DNA from: DYJK01 sp040755055
GTDB taxonomy: Bacteria; Bacteroidota; Ignavibacteria; Ignavibacteriales; Melioribacteraceae
Assembly (NCBI GenBank): GCA_040755055.1
Contig: JBFMBS010000017.1
Location: 25,787-89,786 of the forward strand
Direction: 5' to 3'
Length of the DNA: 64,000 bases
Below, one piece after another: positions 42,769-51,135 of the stretch (its first letter is position 1; each line of letters starts with the position of its first letter). Below the pieces are notes generated by a model that saw only the letters and a program-made list of their open reading frames with translations, ran no database searches and was not told the origin of the DNA. Both the position numbers and the translations under genes were made by a program.

Positions 42769-43113
42769 TCTTTCGCCCTTTATTTCATCATTTCGCTTAG
42801 TGACTCTGCAAAGCAGAGACACACGCTTCATTCTTCATAAAAGGCTCTCAGTTAATCCTAAATCATCATCAAAGAAATGTAGCTGTTTCCCTTCGGTCAA
42901 CAACTACAGTGCATACATCACCTAACATTGTTGGCTGCTGTCTTTCACTTCGCCCTATTTCCTTCATTTCGCTGTACTGCATTACGTAACTTTTCCCGGT
43001 TTACGGGCAAAACTAAACTCCATTTCGTTCAGCTTCATTTCGTCAATAAGGCTCTCATAAAACTTAACCTTTAGCGTCAGTTGAGTGTAGCTATATCGCT
43101 ATCGCTCTATAAC
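42769..43113 (+). repeat. degenerate ~170-bp direct repeat with covarying hairpins
   Basis: Two related stretches start at about 42769 and 42941. Shared blocks include TTTCGCCCT, CATTTCGCT, GCTTCATT and AAGGCTCTCA. Each ends in a hairpin: GTAGCTGTT...AACAACTAC in the first, GTAGCTATA...TATAACTAC in the second; the changed stem bases remain paired and the same C/A mismatch is kept. No gene lies in 42678-43492. Confidence 0.5.
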
Positions 43114-43170
43114 TACCAGTAGACAAACCAATATTGATTGTTACTCCTATCGTCGTAACTATTAGAAAAT

Positions 43171-43431
43171 ATTTTGCCCGCCATAAATTCAAGCTTAGTC
43201 TTAACGATTCCTTTTTCATAAAACGGGCAAGTGTATATGAAACTCAGCGGCTAAAAAGGGACAAAAATTTATACCACCATTTTTTAATATTCTTTTTATT
43301 AATTGTAGCGGCATAAATTTTCGCCCTTTTCTTAACGCCGCTTCGCACTTGCCTTACATTATCAATATTACTTTACATCCTCAGTAAAACAATCCAATGA
43401 AATCGCATTTTGTTGTTTAAGGCGGGCAAAA
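43171..43431. repeat. 12-bp perfect inverted repeats, 261 bp apart end to end
   Basis: ATTTTGCCCGCC (43171-43182) and GGCGGGCAAAAT (43420-43431) bound a 261-bp AT-rich stretch that lacks a convincing gene. The arrangement is like a small nonautonomous element, though no flanking duplication was found. Confidence 0.4.
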
Positions 43432-43492
43432 TGTTTTTTTCGGGGCAGTGTGCCTCGTTTGTTTTAACCAATCAACAAAGGAGTAACTAAAA

Positions 43493-43687
43493 ATGATGGC
43501 AGTAAAAGACGTGTTAGAAAAGTGTCAGCAGCTTAATTTTGTTCCACCTCATAACTGTAAACAGCATCTAAAAATAATTGAAGAAACTCACTCAGTTAAT
43601 TCACTTCATAATATTGTAATTGCTCGTAAGAAACAGTGCAAAATATGTTCAAAGGTTTTTGAATCTTATGATCCAAGAGGTTTGTAA
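43493..43687 (+). CDS. small Cys/His protein before the SymE-like gene
   Basis: This 64-aa protein has HNCKQH and, near the C-terminus, RKKQCKICSKVFESYDP, a possible zinc knuckle (CxxC with upstream Cys/His). AAAGGAG before the ATG is a strong ribosome site. Its stop overlaps the start of the SymE-like gene (TAATG), so the two are translated together. No family recognised. Confidence 0.6.
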   Translation: MMAVKDVLEKCQQLNFVPPHNCKQHLKIIEETHSVNSLHNIVIARKKQCKICSKVFESYDPRGL

Positions 43688-43860
43688 TGAAAGTTTACGA
43701 AAGCAGTCATCCGACAAAGAGGGATTTTACAAAAGTCCCTCAGATTAAAATTAAGAATAAAAAATTATTTCAATACGGTTTTGAGGTTGGGAAAGAATTT
43801 AGAATAATCTATCAAAGCCAAAAAATTATTCTCGAAGTTGTTAACTCTAACAATAATTAA
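43687..43860 (+). CDS. SymE-like toxin (AbrB-fold)
   Basis: This 57-aa frame begins with AAGAGG 6 nt before ATG. It reads KVYESSHPTKRDF, then VPQIKIKNKKLFQYGFEVGKEFRI and YQSQKIILEVV. The P-x-I-x-(L/I)-x-x-K...GF-x-x-G pattern is that of SymE toxins, which act as RNA-targeting or nucleoid-binding proteins and are held down by antisense RNA in E. coli. Here the partner may be the coupled 64-aa protein or an RNA; neither is shown. It lies 120 bp from the right arm sites. Confidence 0.6.
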   Translation: MKVYESSHPTKRDFTKVPQIKIKNKKLFQYGFEVGKEFRIIYQSQKIILEVVNSNNN

Positions 43861-43906
43861 TTATATTTTTGTATAAGTTCAAAAACCAATGGAAGCAACA
43901 ATTTAC

Positions 43907-43951
43907 AACGGAAGTTTTATCGGTATGGTTTCCCGGAACTTAACTTCCGTT
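43907..43951. repeat. 10-bp inverted repeat between SymE-like gene and right end
   Basis: AACGGAAGTT (43907-43916) and AACTTCCGTT (43942-43951) are perfect inverted repeats with a 25-bp loop. No T-run follows, so a simple terminator is unlikely; an integration or excision factor site or the end of an antisense RNA are options. Confidence 0.4.
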
Positions 43952-43978
43952 AAAACAATATTGGATTGTGTTCTTTGA

Positions 43979-43999
43979 AGTCCATACAAACTCCATACA
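43979..43999. promoter_or_regulatory. right arm-type integrase sites
   Basis: AGTCCATACA (43979-43988) and ACTCCATACA (43990-43999) with starts 11 bp apart, 94 bp inside the right core. These are the same two 10-mers as at 2898-2918, with order exchanged. Confidence 0.65.
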
Positions 44000-44031
44000 C
44001 AAAAAGCGAAAGTCATCGGGATTCCAAAACA

Positions 44032-44068
44032 AAAAAAGCCCGAATTCTAAACGAAATCGAGCTTTTTT
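44032..44068. terminator. bidirectional hairpin terminator near right end
   Basis: AAAAAAGCCCGAATTC, loop, GAAATCGAGCTTTTTT. T-runs on both strands suggest it ends transcription in both directions. It resembles the terminator of the carried tRNA-Arg at 29751-29785. Confidence 0.65.
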
Positions 44069-44092
44069 CCCAAACTTTGGTGCTACACCTCT

Positions 44093-44105
44093 TGATCCGT
44101 AGTCA
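44093..44105. other. attR core of the integrative element
   Basis: TGATCCGTAGTCA, identical to 2840-2852. To the left is element DNA (with no resemblance to a tRNA 3' half); to the right is the tRNA-Arg 5' half. Confidence 0.8.
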
Positions 44106-44134
44106 GATGCTCTATCCAATTGAGCTACGGGTGC
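44093..44134 (-). pseudogene. tRNA-Arg(ACG) 5' half, right element junction
   Basis: Minus strand: acceptor GCACCCG, TA, D-arm GCTC/GAGC with AATTGGATA, anticodon strand TCTGA and loop CTACGGA (ACG). After the core, the sequence no longer fits a tRNA (AGAGGTGTAGCACC...). The A3 here pairs with U70 of the 3' half at 2808; it would mismatch the C70 of the carried gene at 29844. So this half belongs with the 2.8-kb half. Confidence 0.85.
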
Positions 44135-44417
44135 ATGTAACCAAAAAAATATTTCAAATTTGCGATGCAAATATAACATTAGGCAGTTAAACTTACAATG
44201 TATGACAATATAGAGTAAAACGGTGTTGCTTCTCCATTATATTTTTTTGAAATTTGTAACCAAGTTTCTCTTAATTATTATGATTAACATTCAAATTAAA
44301 ATAACGAGAATCAATATAGAGCCAAATCTACTGCTTTTACGTCCTTGTCCTGATCACTAATTTTTTATTTTACCACTTCTTACTTATTTTTAATTCATAT
44401 AACTAATAGGAGAAACT

Positions 44418-46250
44418 ATGTGCGGTATAGTGGGTTATATTGGCTCAAAAAATTGCGTCCCAATTCTAATAGAAGGTTTAAAACGTCTTGAATATAGGGG
44501 ATACGATTCCGCCGGAATTGGATTGATCAATTCGAAAGAATGCAAGGTAATAAAAACCAAAGGTAAAGTTTCAGAATTAGAAAAGCTTGTTGGTAAGGAA
44601 GCAATAGATTCACACCTCGGGATCGGTCACACCCGGTGGGCGACCCATGGCGAACCAAGCATAATAAATGCACACCCTCACATGAATCAAGAAAAAACTT
44701 TATTCTTAATTCATAACGGGATTATCGAAAATTATATGTCACTCAAAAAAGGTTTGCTTAGCGAGGGATATAAATTTGTAAGTGAAACCGATACAGAGGT
44801 ACTGACCCATCTTATCGATAGATATCTCAAATTAAAAAACAATTTATTTCAAGCTGTCCGCTATGCTCTTAACGAAGTAGAAGGCACATACGGAATAGCT
44901 GTTATATATAATGGTGAACCGGATAAAATTGTTGCGGCAAAAAAAGGTTCGCCTCTTGTAATTGGTGTCGGGAAAAATGAAAACTTTGTTGCCTCGGATG
45001 TGAATGCTTTAATAGCACACACAAGCCAGGTAGTTTATTTGGAGGATGGTGAGATTGCCGAAATTTTTCAAGATCACTTCCATGCAAAAACAATTTCCGA
45101 TGAGAACATAATCAAAGAGATCCATGAAGTAGATATGAGTGTGGATGAAATCACAAAAGGCGGTTTCCCTCACTACATGTTAAAAGAAATTATGGAACAA
45201 CCTGAATCTCTGTACAATTCTATGCGCGGCCGTTTAGTTCTTAAAGAAGGAATTTCCAAGCTTGGCGGTTTGCAAGGTTACGAAGAAAGAATTGCAGATT
45301 CCGATAGAATAATTATTTCCGCTTGCGGAACATCATGGCACGCTGCATTGGTTGGTGAATACATGATAGAACAGCTTACCGGCATACCGGTTGAAGTTGA
45401 GTATGCATCGGAATTCCGTTACCGCCACCCTATCATCACATCAAAAGATACAGTAATTTTTATTTCACAGAGCGGTGAAACTGCTGATACATTAGCTGCC
45501 CTTAAAGAAGCTAAAAAGAAAGGCGCACTTTGCCTTGGTGTTTGTAATGTTGTTGGAAGTTCAATTGCTCGCGAGAGCCATGCCGGCGTTTATATACATG
45601 CCGGGCCGGAAATTGGCGTTGCATCAACCAAAGCATTTACTTCTCAATTACTGGTTCTTGCATTAATAACATTACTGATTGCTCGCAGAAAAAATCTTAA
45701 CCAGCCCGATGGTCAGGAAATTATTAAAGAGCTGCAAAACCTTACATCAAAGGTTGAATCTATTCTTAAACATAACGATGAGATTGAAAAGATCGCTGAA
45801 AAATATGTTGATTGTAGAAACTTTTTGTATCTGGGAAGGGGGTACAACTTCCCGGTAGCACTTGAAGGTGCGCTCAAGTTAAAAGAAATTTCTTACATTC
45901 ATGCCGAGGGATACCCGGCGGCAGAAATGAAACATGGACCGATTGCTTTGATTGACGATAATATGCCGGTAGTTTTTCTTGCGATGAAAGATTCGGTTTA
46001 TGAAAAAGTTGTTAGCAATATAGAAGAAGTAAAAGCAAGAAAAGGCAGAATACTTGCTATTGTAAATGAAGATGATAATCAAATAGATAAATTGGTGGAT
46101 CATGTAATCCGTGTTCCCAAAACAATTGATATTCTTCAACCGATATTGAGCGTAATACCGCTCCAGTTGCTGGCTTATCACATTGCCGTTAAGAAAGGAT
46201 TGAACGTAGATCAGCCAAGAAATCTCGCTAAGAGTGTAACTGTTGAATAA
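44418..46250 (+). CDS. glmS: glutamine--fructose-6-phosphate aminotransferase
   Basis: This 610-aa enzyme begins MCGIVGYIG, with Cys2 the glutaminase nucleophile, then RLEYRGYDSAGIG, HTRWATHG and HNGIIENY. Two SIS domains follow (ISACGTSWHAALVGEYMIEQ, ISQSGETADTLAALK, YLGRGYNFPVALEGALKLKEISYIHAEG) and the end DQPRNLAKSVTVE is typical. It makes glucosamine-6-phosphate for cell wall and envelope sugars in the cytoplasm. Full length. AGGAGA lies before the ATG. It is the first chromosomal gene right of the element. Confidence 0.97.
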   Translation: MCGIVGYIGSKNCVPILIEGLKRLEYRGYDSAGIGLINSKECKVIKTKGKVSELEKLVGKEAIDSHLGIGHTRWATHGEPSIINAHPHMNQEKTLFLIHNGIIENYMSLKKGLLSEGYKFVSETDTEVLTHLIDRYLKLKNNLFQAVRYALNEVEGTYGIAVIYNGEPDKIVAAKKGSPLVIGVGKNENFVASDVNALIAHTSQVVYLEDGEIAEIFQDHFHAKTISDENIIKEIHEVDMSVDEITKGGFPHYMLKEIMEQPESLYNSMRGRLVLKEGISKLGGLQGYEERIADSDRIIISACGTSWHAALVGEYMIEQLTGIPVEVEYASEFRYRHPIITSKDTVIFISQSGETADTLAALKEAKKKGALCLGVCNVVGSSIARESHAGVYIHAGPEIGVASTKAFTSQLLVLALITLLIARRKNLNQPDGQEIIKELQNLTSKVESILKHNDEIEKIAEKYVDCRNFLYLGRGYNFPVALEGALKLKEISYIHAEGYPAAEMKHGPIALIDDNMPVVFLAMKDSVYEKVVSNIEEVKARKGRILAIVNEDDNQIDKLVDHVIRVPKTIDILQPILSVIPLQLLAYHIAVKKGLNVDQPRNLAKSVTVE

Positions 46251-46268
46251 ACCAAAAAGAGGTGATTT

Positions 46269-47588
46269 ATGACTCGCAGAAACGTCCTTATAATGGGCGC
46301 TGCCGGACGCGATTTCCACAACTTCAATGTATTCTTCAGAGACAATGAGAATTACAATGTAGTTGCATTTACTGCCACTCAAATACCAAACATCGATGGC
46401 AGAATTTATCCGCCGGAATTAGCCGGCAAATTGTATCCTAATGGAATTAAAATTTATGAAGAATCAGAGCTTGTTGATTTAATTCATAAATTAAAAGTTA
46501 ATGAAGTGGTTTTTTCTTACTCGGATGTTCAATTTGAATATGTAATGACTAAAGCATCGATTGTTAATGCTGCCGGTGCATCATTCAGATTAATGGGTGC
46601 AGAAGAAACAATGATCAAGAGTACCAAACCGGTTGTTGCTGTTTTAGCGGTACGTACCGGTTGCGGTAAATCACAAACTTCAAGAAAGATTGTTAAGTTA
46701 TTGCAAGATGCCGGCAAAAAAGTTGTAGCTATACGCCATCCAATGCCTTATGGCGATCTTGTAAAACAAAAAGTTCAACGATATGCAACCTATGCCGATC
46801 TTGATAAGTACGAATGCACTATTGAAGAGAGAGAAGAATACGAACCGCATGTTGCAAGAGGCGGAGTTATTTATGCCGGTGTTGACTATGAAGCAATACT
46901 CCGCGAAGCTGAAAAAGAAGCCGACGTTATTTTGTGGGATGGCGGTAACAATGATATGTCTTTCTACAAAGCCGATGTAACTTTCACTGTTACTGATCCC
47001 CACAGACCTGGGCACGAGATGCGTTACTATCCAGGCAATACTTCTTTAAGATTAGCAGATGCCGTTATTATAAACAAAGTTGATTCTGCCGATGCGGAAG
47101 GAATTGTTACCGTTAGAAATAATATCCAGCATGTAAATCCAAATGCTGTTGTAATTGAAGCAGCATCCCCAATTACAGTTGATAAACCCGAATTGATAAC
47201 AGATAAACGTGTACTTGTAGTGGAAGACGGACCAACTTTAACACATGGCGAAATGAAATACGGTGCCGGAACAGTAATTACACAAAAACTCGGTGCCAAA
47301 GAAATTGTTGATCCGAGACCATATACCGTAAAATCAATTACAGAGACGTATAAAAAGTATCCGAACATCGGTATATTACTGCCGGCAATGGGTTATGGTG
47401 ACCAGCAAATAAAAGATTTGGAAGAAACGATTAATAGCACAGATTGTGATTCGGTTGTAATCGGTACACCAATCGATCTTGGAAGAATATTGAAGATCAA
47501 TAAACCGAGCACACGCGTTATGTATGAATTGCAAGAGATCGGTTCCAACACGCTGGAATCTGTATTAAAAGCAAAAGGTATTTTATGA
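46269..47588 (+). CDS. cyclic 2,3-diphosphoglycerate synthetase-like GTPase
   Basis: This 439-aa protein begins RRNVLIMGAAGRDFHNFNVFFRDN and has a P-loop VRTGCGKSQTSRKIV near residue 130, and NKVD for guanine recognition near 265. It matches proteins annotated as cyclic 2,3-diphosphoglycerate synthetase-related GTPases found in many bacteria next to carbamate kinase and OTC genes. Its real bacterial role is unknown; cDPG synthesis itself is a property of methanogens. Its stop overlaps the carbamate kinase start (ATGA). Confidence 0.8.
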   Translation: MTRRNVLIMGAAGRDFHNFNVFFRDNENYNVVAFTATQIPNIDGRIYPPELAGKLYPNGIKIYEESELVDLIHKLKVNEVVFSYSDVQFEYVMTKASIVNAAGASFRLMGAEETMIKSTKPVVAVLAVRTGCGKSQTSRKIVKLLQDAGKKVVAIRHPMPYGDLVKQKVQRYATYADLDKYECTIEEREEYEPHVARGGVIYAGVDYEAILREAEKEADVILWDGGNNDMSFYKADVTFTVTDPHRPGHEMRYYPGNTSLRLADAVIINKVDSADAEGIVTVRNNIQHVNPNAVVIEAASPITVDKPELITDKRVLVVEDGPTLTHGEMKYGAGTVITQKLGAKEIVDPRPYTVKSITETYKKYPNIGILLPAMGYGDQQIKDLEETINSTDCDSVVIGTPIDLGRILKINKPSTRVMYELQEIGSNTLESVLKAKGIL

Positions 47589-48532
47589 AAAAAATTGCTG
47601 TAGTTGCCTTTGGTGGTAATGCACTTCTACGAGGTAACGAAATCGGTACTATCGAACAGCAAGAACAACATACCTTAGAGACATGTGAAAAACTGATTCA
47701 GTTACTCAGACTTGGTTTTGAGTTAGTTATCACTCACGGCAACGGTCCGCAAGTAGGAAACATACTATTGCGTAATGAAGCCGGGTATAACCAATTTAAA
47801 ATTCCCAAAATGCCGCTTGATATTTGTGTAGCCGATTCCCAGGGTGGAATCGGCTATATGATCGACCGGCAGATGAGGAATGCTTTAAGCAAAACCGACC
47901 TTAATAAAAATGTTGTAGCATTAATCACCGAAGTGCTTGTTGATATAAACGATAAGGCATTTTCTAATCCGACGAAACCGATTGGGCCATTTTATATAAA
48001 AGAAGAAGCCGAACTTTTAGCAAAAGCAAATAATTGGGTGTTCAAAGAGGATCCGCGCAAAAGGGGATGGAGGAAAGTTGTTGCTTCTCCAAAACCGATC
48101 GATATAATCAACAAGCAAGTAGTTGCCGATCTTGTTGAAAAAGGTCACATTGTAATTGCTGCCGGCGGCGGCGGAATACCGGTTTACTTCCACGAGGACA
48201 CAAAATATTTAGAAGCAATCGAAGCCGTGATCGATAAAGACCTCGCTTCCGCTTTATTAGCTCGTGCAATAAATGCCGATCGGTTTTATATTATTACCGA
48301 TGTTCCTAAAGTTTGTATTAATTTTAATAAGCCGGGACAGAAATCGTTGCATCATTTGACAATTGAAGAAGCAAAAAAATATTATGACGAAGGTGAGTTC
48401 CCGGCCGGTAGCATGGGACCCAAAATTTTAGCTGCAATCGATTTTGTTGAGCATACCGGTAAAGAAGCAATAATAACAAACGAAGAAGAAATCGAAAAAG
48501 AAAATTGCGGAACCCGTATTTTTAAATACTGA
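47585..48532 (+). CDS. arcC: carbamate kinase
   Basis: This 315-aa enzyme has FGGNALLRGNE at the start, THGNGPQVGN, IAAGGGGIPVYF and FPAGSMGPK, all amino-acid-kinase/carbamate-kinase marks. It transfers phosphate between ATP and carbamate, making or using carbamoyl phosphate in the cytoplasm. Translationally coupled to the GTPase gene (4-bp overlap). With the carbamoyltransferases downstream it suggests local handling of carbamoyl phosphate. Confidence 0.93.
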   Translation: MKKIAVVAFGGNALLRGNEIGTIEQQEQHTLETCEKLIQLLRLGFELVITHGNGPQVGNILLRNEAGYNQFKIPKMPLDICVADSQGGIGYMIDRQMRNALSKTDLNKNVVALITEVLVDINDKAFSNPTKPIGPFYIKEEAELLAKANNWVFKEDPRKRGWRKVVASPKPIDIINKQVVADLVEKGHIVIAAGGGGIPVYFHEDTKYLEAIEAVIDKDLASALLARAINADRFYIITDVPKVCINFNKPGQKSLHHLTIEEAKKYYDEGEFPAGSMGPKILAAIDFVEHTGKEAIITNEEEIEKENCGTRIFKY

Positions 48533-48726
48533 GCAGAGAGAAGCATCTTATTGTATATTAAAAATGTTCTATAGGAATTTTAATGGAATGATGGAACATC
48601 GGAATGTTGTTATTTGGGTTATACTTCTAAATTCATAATTCCATGTTCGATATTCTATATTCATTCTCTATATTTTTGTATTAACCATGATTCTTATAAA
48701 GTGCTAAATCAAATTATCATAGTAAT

Positions 48727-48775
48727 AGGGATTCTCCCGAAGGGATGCCTATAGCATTCGCTTCGCTCAGAATTA
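48727..48775 (+). repeat. mini-hairpin repeat upstream of the carbamoyltransferase
   Basis: GGGATTCTCCCGAAGGGATG, then CCTATAGCATT and CGCTTCGCTCAGAATT. The TCCC-GAA-GGGA hairpin is a stem variant of the repeat at 6572 and 2680 (TTCC-loop-GGAA), with paired changes. Confidence 0.5.
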
Positions 48776-48781
48776 AAAATC

Positions 48782-50605
48782 ATGAACAATTACATTCTCG
48801 GCATATCGGCTTACTATCATGACTCAGCGGCTGCGTTATTAAAAGACGGAGAAATTGTTGCCGCTGCCCAGGAAGAACGATTCACACGAATTAAACATGA
48901 TTCCAATTTTCCGATTCACGCCGCGCAGTTCTGTCTGAAAGATGCCGGGATAAAAGTTGAGGACCTTTCTGCCGTTTCTTTCTACGATAAACCAATAATT
49001 AAGTTCAATAGGATTTTAGAAACTTACTTAAGTTATCCGGGCAAAGGAATAAAATCTTTCATAATGGCTATGCCGTTGTGGTTGAAAGAAAAACTTTGGA
49101 TACCGGATTTAATTTCCAAAGAGTTGAATTACAAAGGGAAGATTTTATTCCCGGAACATCACGAATCACATGCAGCATCAGCATTTTTCCCGTCGCCATT
49201 TAATCGTGCAGCATTTTTAACTATTGATGGTGTTGGCGAGTGGGCGACTTCTTCATGGGGTGTTGGTAACGAAAACCATGTCGAAATACATTCCGAACTT
49301 CACTGGCCTCATTCGCTTGGTCTTCTTTATTCTGCATTCACATATTTTACCGGCTTTAAAGTAAATTCAGGCGAATACAAAGTGATGGGACTTGCGCCTT
49401 ACGGTGAACCGAAATATGTACAAAAAATTTACGACCATTTGCTTGATCTTAAAGAAGATGGATCGTTTAAAATGAACATGGAGTATTTCAATTATAACAC
49501 CGGCTTAACAATGACCAACGAAAAGTTTAATCGACTTTTCGACGGACAGCCACGTAAACCGGAAACTAATTTAACACAAAGGGAAATGGATCTTGCAAGA
49601 TCGGTTCAGGATGTTACAGAAGAAATTATGATTCGAATGGCACGCAACATTAAAAAGCGGACCGGTGAAAAATATTTATGTCTCGCCGGCGGTGTTGCAT
49701 TAAACTGCGTTGGCAACGGTAAATTGCTACGCGAAGGAATATTTGATGATATATGGATTCAACCGGCTGCCGGAGATGCCGGCGGTGCTATTGGAGCAGC
49801 TCTAATAACTCACTATCACTATTTCGGGAATAAATTATTAGAAAAAAATGGAAGGGACAAACAGAAAGGTTCTTATTTCGGAACGCATTATAATGATCAA
49901 GAGATTGAAAAGTTTACTAAAAAATTTAATCTGCCATTCCACAAAGTGGACGAAGATGGTTTGATCGAAAAGATTAGCGATGCACTGAACGAGGAGAAAG
50001 TAATCGGCTGGTTTCAAGGAAGAATGGAATTTGGTCCGCGTGCACTTGGTGCCCGTTCTATAATTGGCGATGCGCGTTCTCGCGATATGCAGAAGAAGAT
50101 GAACCTAAAGATAAAGTACAGAGAAAGTTTCCGTCCGTTCGCCCCGACTGTTCTTGCTGAAAATGTTGGTGAATGGTTTGAACTCGATAGGGAAAGTCCT
50201 TATATGTTATTAGTTGCTGATGTGAAAAAAGAAAAGCAGAGAAAAATGACGGATGATGAATTGAAATTATGGGGTATTGATAAGCTGAATATTGTAAGAT
50301 CGGAAATACCGGCTGTAACGCATGTTGATTATTCAGCACGCATTCAGACTGTTCATAAAGATGATAATCCACTTTATCACAAGTTGATTTCGAAATTTTA
50401 CGAGAAAACCGGCTGCCCGGTAATTGTGAATACTTCCTTCAACGTAAGAGGTGAACCGATTGTTGAATCGCCGCTCGATGCGTACAAATGTTTTATGAGA
50501 ACCGAGATGGATATCCTTGCTCTCGGTAATTTTATTCTTTTTAAGGAAGAGCAACCAAAATTTCATGATGATATAGACTGGAAACAAAAGTATGAGCTGG
50601 ATTAA
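48782..50605 (+). CDS. NodU/CmcH-type carbamoyltransferase
   Basis: This 607-aa enzyme starts ILGISAYYHDSAAALLKDG and has AAAQEERFTRIKHD, HHESHAASAFFPSPF, the metal-site region, CLAGGVALNCVGNGKL, and the C-terminal QGRMEFGPRALGARSI and NTSFNVRGEPIVESP. These are the marks of the NodU/HypF-like O-carbamoyltransferases, which transfer carbamoyl from carbamoyl phosphate to sugars or other hydroxyls. The acceptor is unknown. It is followed by an SxtJ-like membrane protein that overlaps its end by 14 bp, a common pairing. Confidence 0.92.
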   Translation: MNNYILGISAYYHDSAAALLKDGEIVAAAQEERFTRIKHDSNFPIHAAQFCLKDAGIKVEDLSAVSFYDKPIIKFNRILETYLSYPGKGIKSFIMAMPLWLKEKLWIPDLISKELNYKGKILFPEHHESHAASAFFPSPFNRAAFLTIDGVGEWATSSWGVGNENHVEIHSELHWPHSLGLLYSAFTYFTGFKVNSGEYKVMGLAPYGEPKYVQKIYDHLLDLKEDGSFKMNMEYFNYNTGLTMTNEKFNRLFDGQPRKPETNLTQREMDLARSVQDVTEEIMIRMARNIKKRTGEKYLCLAGGVALNCVGNGKLLREGIFDDIWIQPAAGDAGGAIGAALITHYHYFGNKLLEKNGRDKQKGSYFGTHYNDQEIEKFTKKFNLPFHKVDEDGLIEKISDALNEEKVIGWFQGRMEFGPRALGARSIIGDARSRDMQKKMNLKIKYRESFRPFAPTVLAENVGEWFELDRESPYMLLVADVKKEKQRKMTDDELKLWGIDKLNIVRSEIPAVTHVDYSARIQTVHKDDNPLYHKLISKFYEKTGCPVIVNTSFNVRGEPIVESPLDAYKCFMRTEMDILALGNFILFKEEQPKFHDDIDWKQKYELD

Positions 50606-51020
50606 AGACGTTACACATGAAATAAAAAATCTCGATATCTCCCGGAAAAGTTTAGTTAAATTCGGGATGATGGTAGGAGGTATTTTTCTTTTGTTTTCAT
50701 TACTCTTTATGTACAAACAAGTTTTGGTTGACCTGAGAATTATATTTCTAATTGTAGGTGCTTATTTATTTATTGGTGGTATTCTTTCCCCGGCGAGACT
50801 GACTAAGACCTACAAAGTTTGGATGGGTTTCGCATTTGCCCTCGGCTGGATTGTATCGAGAATTATATTAACTATTCTTTTTATTTTTGTAATGACTCCG
50901 GTTGGCTTAGTTGCAAAGCTGTTCGGCAAGAAATTTCTTGATATCGAATGGAAGGACGACAAAACTTCTTACTGGATTGAAAAAGAACATAAGCAGATTG
51001 ATTATGAAAAGATGTACTGA
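50592..51020 (+). CDS. SxtJ-like membrane protein
   Basis: This 142-aa protein has three or four transmembrane helices (FGMMVGGIFLLFSLLFMY, IIFLIVGAYLFIGGIL, WMGFAFALGWIVSRIILTILFIFVM) and the typical ending GKKFLDIEWKDDKTSYWIEK. SxtJ-family proteins go with NodU-type carbamoyltransferases; their role is not known, perhaps membrane anchoring. Overlaps the carbamoyltransferase gene by 14 bp. Confidence 0.82.
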   Translation: MSWIKDVTHEIKNLDISRKSLVKFGMMVGGIFLLFSLLFMYKQVLVDLRIIFLIVGAYLFIGGILSPARLTKTYKVWMGFAFALGWIVSRIILTILFIFVMTPVGLVAKLFGKKFLDIEWKDDKTSYWIEKEHKQIDYEKMY

Positions 51021-51135
51021 TTTATATTATTTATCATTTAAGAATAACTTAATCGTAATAGATAATTCTCTAACTCACTTTTGTTAGAGATGTTTCGTCC
51101 CTTTGGGACTCAACATTAAAAAAATGGGGTAACTA

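Larger units (their letters stand above)
2840..44092. mobile_element. ~41.25-kb integrative element inserted in tRNA-Arg(ACG)
   Basis: The boundaries are the two copies of the 13-bp core inside the two halves of one tRNA-Arg gene. Support: the halves rebuild a complete 74-nt tRNA with all stems paired; an integrase gene starts 85 bp inside the left core; paired arm-type sites A(C/G)TCCATACA with 11-bp spacing occur inside both ends; content is typical cargo (metal resistance, sulfide handling, a defence-like operon) plus a primase, a second integrase and an Xis-like protein. I see no relaxase or type IV secretion genes, so it is not obviously self-transmissible. A composite origin (two elements fused) is possible. 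Confidence 0.75.

Noticed and set aside
43134..43316. A 60-codon plus-strand frame as a gene
   Set aside because: It crosses one arm of the 12-bp inverted repeat, has no ribosome site and reads as low-information sequence.
44011..44021. AGTCATCGGGA as a second att core
   Set aside because: It matches 2848-2858 but lies 82 bp inside the right core and does not divide the tRNA, so the 13-bp core is the better crossover site. It may be an extra binding site or chance.
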